A stretch of 64,000 bases of DNA. It comes from Henricia sp. BOLD:AAB3569. Taxonomy: Eukaryota; Echinodermata; Asteroidea; Spinulosida; Echinasteridae. The stretch spans positions 310,001 through 374,000 of the forward strand of contig JBBELK010000921.1 in the NCBI GenBank assembly GCA_037783545.1, in the 5' to 3' direction. Below the pieces are notes generated by a model. The model saw only the letters and a list, made by a program, of their open reading frames with translations. It was not told the DNA's origin and ran no database searches. A program made the position numbers and the translations under genes. This document shows, piece by piece, positions 56,221 through 64,000 of the stretch. Numbering within the stretch: position 1 is the first letter of the stretch; each line of letters starts with the position of its first letter.

Positions 56221-59200
56221 TTTTTTTAGCTTTTTTTATTCTTCTCCCAAAACCCCATAGACAAAGCGCATGGTCTTTCGGCCTGGCAAAATGGTCACTT
56301 GCAAAGCTCGGATCATCATCAAACTTGGTCACAACAATCACCTCATAATGAAGTACTGCACAAATGTGTTTACATTTTGATGACGTCATCAGGTGTCAGA
56401 TTACAAGCGTTTGAAATATATGGCCTTCAAATTGAAACTTCTGTAAAAATTCAACCGTTTGAGATACAAACTTTATTCTTTCGGCAATGGTCATGACTAT
56501 CCAAGGTCTAAATTTCATACACAGACATTGACCTTGAATCTTGCTTCCTATTGGTCGAAAACGAGGCTGCCCTGTCATTTAAAACTGGTAGCAGATACAG
56601 AGATCGGGTCAAAAGTGTTAGTCTCAAGACCTCTTGGGCATTCCAAAAATACCAAAAGTTAAGTCGTGACACAAAAGAGCGCCCTCTAGCGGCAAGTTGA
56701 AAAATGGCCAAAACCTATTTTGAAGAGATGTCTGTGGCGAAGTTTTTGCAAATTGGCCAAAAATTGGTGCATATGTTCACTGAGGGTCAGTGAACATGCC
56801 CATACCTTCAAAAGTTTGATGACGTCACCAGGTGTCAAATTACACTCAGTTGAACATGCGTTCTTCTAACGGTTATATATATAGAACGAAAAGGCCGATG
56901 GAGGTTAAATTTTGTGTTTTAGGTTTGTTGTGACTTAGTCTAATGCATATTAGCAGCAAAATTTGGTGGCGTAACGATGACGTCATCAAATAAGCCCGTT
57001 TGTGCAGCATACATTTGCCAAGGTCGTTCACTTCCTCTAATGGGCGTATGACCTTGAAACTTAGCAGGGACATAGACGTGGTCATTAACATATAACATAC
57101 CAAGTTACATTAGTGTGACGAACTTTGTTGATTTGTTATGAATTTTTGAATCTGGCAACCTATACCACAGCATACACACAGTGCAGTATATACGGGTGTA
57201 CATAAGCATGAACAATATGCATACATCTGCACTACCCAATTTCCCATAGACAAAGCACATAGTCTATCTCGCTGCTAGAAGGGTCGCTTGCAAAGCTTGG
57301 ATCATCATCAAACTTGGTCACAATAAGGAACCCATACTAAAGTACTATACCAAAGAGGTTACATCTTGATGACGTCACCAGGGGTCAGATTACATGTGTC
57401 TGAAATTTAATGCCTTAAAAATTCAAAAATCTGTAAAAATTCAACCGTTTGAGATACAAACATTTTTGTTTCGGCAATGGTCATGACTAACCAATGTCTA
57501 AATTTCATGCAGAGACAATGACCTTGAATCTTGCTTCCTATTGGTCGAAAACGAGGCTGCGTTGTCATTTAAAATTGGTAGCAGATACCGAAATTGGGTC
57601 AACGTTGTTAGTCTCGGGACCCCTTGGGCATTACAAAAATACCAAAAGTTAAGTCGTCACACGAAACATCGCCCTCTAGCGGCAAGTTGAAAAATGGCCA
57701 AAACGCATTTTGAAGAGATGTCTGTGGCGAAGTTTTTGCAAATTGGCCCAAAATTGGTGCATATGTTCACTGAGGGTTAGTGAATATGCACTTTCAAAAG
57801 TTTGATGACGTCACCAGGTGTCAAATTACACTCGCTTGAACGTGCATCCTTTTAACAGCTATATCTAGAGAACGAAACGGCCGATGAAGGTAAAATATTT
57901 TGTTTCAGGTTTGTTGTGACTTGGTCTAACGCATATTAGCAGCAAAATTTGGTGGCGTAACGATGACGTCATCAAATAAGCCCGTTTGTACAGCATACAT
58001 TAGCCAAGGTCGTTCACTTCCTCTAATGGTCGTATGACCTTGAAACCGAGCAGGGACGTACACTTGGTCATTAACATATAACATACCAAGTTACATTAGT
58101 GTGACGTCATTTGTTGATTTGTTATGAATTTTTGAATCTGGCAACCTATACTACAGCATACACACAGTGCAGTATATACATGTATACGAGTGTACATAAG
58201 CATGTACAATATGCATACATCTGCACTATCCCATAGACAAAGCACACAGTCTGTCTCGGTGCTAGAAGAGTCGCTTGCAAAGCTTGGATCATCATCAAAC
58301 TTGGTCACAATAAGGAACCCATACTAAAGTACTATACCAAAGAGGTTACATCTTGATGACGTCACCAGGGGTCAGATTACATGTGTCTGAAATTTAATGC
58401 CTTAAAAATTCAAAAATCTGTAAAAATTCAACCGTTTGAGATACAAACATTTTTGTTTCGGCAATGGTCATGACTATCCAATGTCTAAATTTCATGCAGA
58501 GACAATGACCTTGAATCTTGCTTCCTATTGGTCGAAAACGAGGCTGCGTTGTCATTTAAAATTGGTAGCAGATACCGAAATTGGGTCAATGTTGTTAGTC
58601 TCGGGACCCCTTGGGCATTACAAAAATACCAAAAGTTAAGTCGTCACACGAAACATCGCCCTCTAGCGGCAAGTTGAAAAATGGCCAAAACGCATTTTGA
58701 AGAGATGTCTGTGGCGAAGTTTTTGCAAATTGGCCCAAAATTGGTGCATATGTTCACTGAGGGTTAGTGAATATGCCCATACTTTCAAAAGTTTGATGAC
58801 GTCACCAGGTGTCAAATTACACTCGCTTGAACGTGCATCCTTTTAACAGCTATATCTAGAGAACGAAACGGCCGATGAAGGTAAAATATTTTGTTTCAGG
58901 TTTGTTGTGACTTGGTCTAACGCATATTAGCAGCAAAATTTGGTGGCGTAACGATGACGTCATCAAATAAGCCCGTTTGTACAGCATACATTAGCCAAGG
59001 TCGTTCACTTCCTCTAATGGTCGTATGACCTTGAAACCGAGCAGGGACGTACACTTGGTCATTAACATATAACATACCAAGTTACATTAGTGTGACGTCA
59101 TTTGTTGATTTGTTATGAATTTTTGAATCTGGCAACCTATACTACAGCATACACACAGTGCAGTATATACATGTATACGAGTGTACATAAGCATGTACAA

Positions 59201-60073
59201 TATGCATACATCTGCACTATCCCATAGACAAAGCACACAGTCTGTCTCGGTGCTAGAAGAGTCGCTTGCAAAGCTTGGATCATCATCAAACTTAGTCACA
59301 ATAAGAAACCCATAGTAAAGTACTATACCAAAGAGGTTAGATCTTGATAACGTCACCAGGTGTCAGATTACATGTGTCTGAAATTTAATGCCTTACAAAT
59401 TGAAAAATCTGTAACAATTCAACCGTTTGAGATACAATCTTTATTCTTTCGGCACTGGTCATGACTATCCAAGGTCTAAATTTCATGCAGAGACATTGAC
59501 CTTGAATCTTGTTTCCTATTGGTCGAAAACGAGGCTGCCTTGTCATTTAAAACTGGTAAGCGATGCCGAGATCGTGTCAACGGTGTTAGTCTCAGGACCC
59601 CTTGGGCATTCAAAAAATACAAAAAGTTAAGTCGTCACACGAAACAGCGCCCTCAAGTGACGAGTTGAAAAAAGACCAAAACGTATTTTGACTTGGTCAA
59701 ATGTATATTATCAGCTAAATATTGTGACGTCACGATGACATAATCAAATAAGAGTTCCTCAAGTATACATTAACCAAGGTCGTTTACTTTCTCCATTGGT
59801 CGTATGACCTTGAAAACTATCAGGTGCCTGGACCTGGTCATTAACATGTAACATACCAAGTTACATTAGTATTACATGCATGATTTGTTGATTTATTATG
59901 AATTTTTGAATCTTGTCACTGTGCATACTGTACATGTACATGTACGGTATGTATTTATATTGTACAAAGTGTACATGTAGTATTATACAGCATGCAGTTT
60001 TAAATGCATACAAACATATAAAAAAAGAAAAGCGGAAAGCCATATGCTCTGTTATCAACAGACATACCTCTAG
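56221..60073 (+). repeat. Array copy 7 (modules B-A-A-N)
   Basis: Landmarks at 56459, about 57446, 58436 and 59427. The two A modules share private changes (ACATCGCCCTC in place of ACAGCGCCCTC, AAAATTGGTAGCAG, GGACGTACACTTGG), so one arose from the other by unequal exchange. CTAG at 60070-60073. Confidence 0.88.
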
Positions 60074-62923
60074 TTTTAGCTTTTTTTATTCTTCTCCCAA
60101 AACCCCATAGACAAAGCGCATGGTCCTTCGGCCTGGCAAAATGGTCACTTGCAAAGCTCGGATCATCATCAAACTTGGTCACAACAATCACCTCATAGTG
60201 AAGTACTGCACAAATGTGTTTACATTTTGATGACGTCATCAGGTGTCAGATTACAAGCGTTTGAAATATATGGCCTTCAAATTGAAACTTCTGTAAAAAT
60301 TCAACCGTTTGAGATACAAACTTTATTATTTCGGCAATGGTCATGACTATCCAAGGTCTAAATTTCATACACAGACATTGACCTTGAATCTTGCTTCCTA
60401 TTGGTCGAAAACGAGGCTGCCCTGTCATTTAAAACTGGTAGCAGATACAGAGATCGGGTCAAAAGTGTTAGTCTCAAGACCACTTGGGCATTCCAAAAAT
60501 ACCAAAAGTTAAGTCGTGACACGAAAGAGCGCCCTCTAGCGGCAAGTTGAAAAATGGCCAAAACCTATTTTGAAGAGATGTCTGTGGCGAAGTTTTTGCA
60601 AATTGGCCCAAAATTGGTGCATATGTTCACTGAGGGTCAGTGAACATGCCCATACCTTCAAAAGTTTGATGACGTCACCAGGTGTCAAATTACACTCAGT
60701 TGAACATGCGTTCTTCTAACGGTTATATATAGAGAACGAAAAGGCCGATGGAGGTCAAATTTTGTGTTTTAGGTTTGTTGTGACTTGGTCTGATGCATAT
60801 TAGCAGCAAAATTTGGTGGCGTAACGATGACGTCATCAAATAAGCCCGTTTGTGCAGCATACATTTACCAAGGTCGTTCACTTCCTCTAATGGGCGTATG
60901 ACCTTGAAACCTAGCAGGGACGTAGACGTGGTCATTAACATATAACATACCAAGTTACATTAGTGTGACGTCATTTGTTGATTTGTTATGAATTTTTGAA
61001 TCTGGCAACCTATACCACAGCATACACACAGTGCAGTATATACGGGTGTACATAAGCATGAACAATCGCCATACATCTGCACTACCCCATTTCCCATAGA
61101 CAAAGCACAGTCTATCTCGCTGCTAGAAGGGTCGCTTGCAAAGCTTGGATCATCATCAAACTTGGTCACAATAAGGAACCCATACTAAAGTACTATACCA
61201 AAGAGGTTACATCTTTATGACGTCACCAGGGGTCAGATTACATGTATCTGAAATTTAATGCCTTAAAAATTAAAAAATTTGTAAAAATTCAACCGTTTGA
61301 GATACAAACATTTTTGTTTCGGCAATGGTCATGACTATCCAATGTCTAAATTTCATGCAGAGACAATGACCTTGAATCTTGCTTCCTATTGGTCGAAAAC
61401 GAGGCTGCGTTGTCATTTAAAACTGGTAGCAGATACCGAAATTGGGTCAATGTTGTTAGTCTCGGGACCCCTTGGGCATTACAAAAATACCAAAAGTTAA
61501 GTCGTCACACGAAACAGCGCCCTCTAGCGGCAAGTTGAAAAATTGCCAAAACGCATTTTGAAGAGATGTCTGTGGCGAAGTTTTTGCAAATTGGCGCATA
61601 TGTTCACTGAGGGTCAGTGAATACGCCCATACTTTCAAAGGTTTGATGACGTCACCAGGTGTCAAATTACACTCGCTTGAACGTGCATCCTTTTAACAGC
61701 TATATCTAGAGAACGAAACGGCCGATGAAGGTCAAATATTTTGTTTCAGGTTTGTTGTGACTTGGTCTAACGCATATTAGCAGCAAAATTTGGTGGCGTA
61801 ACGATGACGTCATCAAATAATCCCGTTTGTACAGCATACATTAGCCAAGGTCGTTCACTTCCTCTAATGGTCGTATGACCTTGAAACCAAGCAGGGACGT
61901 AGACTTGGTCATTAACATATAACATACCAAGTTACATTAGTGTGACGTCATTTGTTGATTTGTTATGAATTTTTGAATCTGGCAACCTATACTACAGCAT
62001 ACACACAGTGCAGTATATACATGCATACGAGTGTACATAAGCATGTACAATATGCATACATCTGCACTATCCCATAGACAAAGCACACAGTCTGTCTCGG
62101 TGCTAGAAGAGTCGCTTGCAAAGCTTGGATCATCATCAAACTTAGTCACAATAGGGAACCCATAGTAAAGTACTATACCAAAGAGGTTAGATCTTGATGA
62201 CGTCACCAGGTGTTAGATTACATGTGTCTGAAATTTAATGCCTTGCAAATTGAAAAATCTGTAAAAATTGAACCGTTTGAGATACAATCTTTATTCTTTC
62301 GGCACTGGTCATGACTATCCAAGGTCTAAATTTCATGCAGAGACATTGACCTTGAATCTTGTTTCCTATTGGTCGAAAACGAGGCTGCCTTGTCATTTAA
62401 AACTGGTAAGCGATGCCGAGATCGTGTCAACGGTGTTAGTCTCAGGACCCCTTGGGCATTCAAAAAATACAAAAAGTGAAGTCGTCACACGAAACAGCCC
62501 CCTCTAGTGACGAGTTGAAAAAAGACCAAAACGTATTTTGAATTGGTCAAATGTATATTATCAGCTAAATATTGTGACGTCACGATGACGTAATCAAATA
62601 AGAGTTCCTCAAGTATACATTAACCAAGGTCGTTTACTTTCTCCATTGGTCGTATGACCTTGAAAACTATCAGGTGCCTGGACCTGGTCATTAACATGTA
62701 ACATACCAAGTTACATTAGTATGACATGCATGATTTGTTGATTTATTATGAATTTTTGAATCTTGTCACTGTGCATATTGTACATGTATATGTACAGTAT
62801 GTATTTATATTGTACAAAGTGTACATGTAGTATTATACAGCATGCAGTTTTACATACATACAAACATACAAAAAAGGAAAAGCGGAAAGCCATATGCTCT
62901 GTTATCAACAGACATACCTCTAG
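60074..62923 (+). repeat. Array copy 8 (modules B-A-N)
   Basis: Landmarks at 60309, 61297 and about 62277. CTAG at 62920-62923. A short deletion (near 61595) removes CCAAAATTGGT from the A module. Confidence 0.88.
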
Positions 62924-64000
62924 TTTTTTGGCTTTCCGCACTCCTGCGGAAAGTCCTTGTTTCTGTTCTGATTTTTTTTTTTTTTTTGGCTTTCCGCACT
63001 CCTGCGGAAAGCCTTTGAAACTGTTCTGATTTTTTTTTTTTTTTTTTTAGCTTTTTTTATTCTTCTCCCAAAACCTCATAGACAAAGCGCATGGTCTTTC
63101 GGCCTGGCAAAATGGTCACTTGCAAAGCTCGGATCATCATCAAACTTGGTCACAACAATCACCTCATAATGAAGTACTGCACAAATGTGTTTACATTTTG
63201 ATGACGTCATCAGGTGTCGGATTACAAGCGTTTGAAATATATGGCCTTCAAATTGAAACTTCTGTAAAAATTCAACCGTTTGAGATACAAACTTTATTCT
63301 TTCGGCAATGATCATGACTATCCAAGGTCTAAATTTCATACACAGACATTGACCTTGAATCTTGCTTCCTATTGGTCGAAAACGAGGCTGCCCTGTCATT
63401 TAAAACTGGTAGCAGATACAGAGATCGGGTCAAAAGTGTTAGTCTCAAGACCTCTTGGGAATTCCAAAAATACCAAAAGTTAAGTCGTGACACGAAAGAG
63501 CGCCCTCTAGCGGCAAGTTGAAAAATGGCCAAAACCTATTTTGAAGAGATGTCTGTGGCGAAGTTTTTGCAAATTGGCCCAAAATTGGTGCATATGTTCA
63601 CTGAGTGTCAGTGAACACGCCCATACCTTCAAAAGTTTGATGACGTCACCAGGTGTCAAATTACACTCAGTTGATCATGCGTTCTTCTAACGGTTATATC
63701 TAGAGAACGAAAAGGCCGATGGAGGTCAAATTTTGTGTTTTAGGTTTGTTGTGACTTGGTCTAATGCATATTAGCAGCAAAATTTGGTGGCGTAACGATG
63801 ACGTCATCAAATAAGCCCGTTTGTGCAGCATACATTAGCCAAGGTCGTTCACTTCCTCTAATGGGCATATGACCTTGAAACCTAGCAGGGACGTAGACTT
63901 GGTCATTAACATATAACATACCAAGTTACATTAGTGTGACGTCATTTGTTGATTTGTTATGAATTTTTTAATCTGGCAACCTATACTACAGCATACACAC
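62924..64000 (+). repeat. Stem-loop units and start of array copy 9
   Basis: Two GGCTTTCCGCA hairpins (62930-62956, right arm with one inserted T as at 24071, and 62988-63013), T tract, then AGCTTTTTTTATTCTTCTCCC and a B module (63280). Here the hairpins precede a B module, whereas elsewhere they precede C. The array continues past the window edge. Confidence 0.88.

Overview
This is animal DNA, most likely from a marine invertebrate and possibly a deuterostome (echinoderm, hemichordate or cephalochordate). The reasons are intron-split coding pieces with consensus splice sites, AT-rich non-coding DNA full of ACATGTACATG and TAGGCCTA words, and many animal-type transposons. No bacterial gene organisation, CRISPR array, rRNA or credible tRNA was found. 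The taxonomic call comes from word usage and repeat types and is tentative. Almost nothing in the window looks like a working host gene.

Region 1 (1-10.9 kb) holds a decayed piggyBac transposase gene on the minus strand, with catalytic Asp motifs, one intron and a TTAA-flanked end. Next come an unrecognised terminal exon on the minus strand and a broken two-exon gene on the plus strand. That gene is cut by several foldback or inverted-repeat transposons; one insertion (7729-9794) sits in an exon with a clear CCAGG target duplication.

Region 2 (10.9-21.2 kb) is one large, decayed tyrosine-recombinase retrotransposon of Ngaro/DIRS type. It has split direct repeats in the order A1 ... B1-A2-B2 and remnants of reverse transcriptase, RNase H, an SGNH hydrolase and the recombinase. 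A 47/48-bp minisatellite has expanded inside it.

Region 3 (22.7-64 kb) is the most unusual part. It is a head-to-tail array of roughly 1-kb modules, all in the same orientation, grouped into higher-order copies of about 1.9-3.9 kb. Most copies end in a short hairpin followed by CTAG and then a T tract, like a Helitron 3' terminus. Some copies begin with perfect hairpins whose stems are unrelated in sequence but whose flanks are alike. Each module carries up to four TGACGTCA palindromes, two TGACCTTGA words and one CTCF-like GCGCCCTCTAGCGG word. Three large foldback transposons (26.3-29.9, 34.3-41.9 and, nested in the last, 38.4-41.4 kb) interrupt this region. Their long inverted arms are each built from a different repeated word, and for each one the uninterrupted target can be read elsewhere in the window or across the break.

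Functionally the window is a transposon-dense region, not a gene neighbourhood. The array may have grown by rolling-circle concatenation plus unequal crossing over; one 766-bp segment is tandemly duplicated with no difference noticed.
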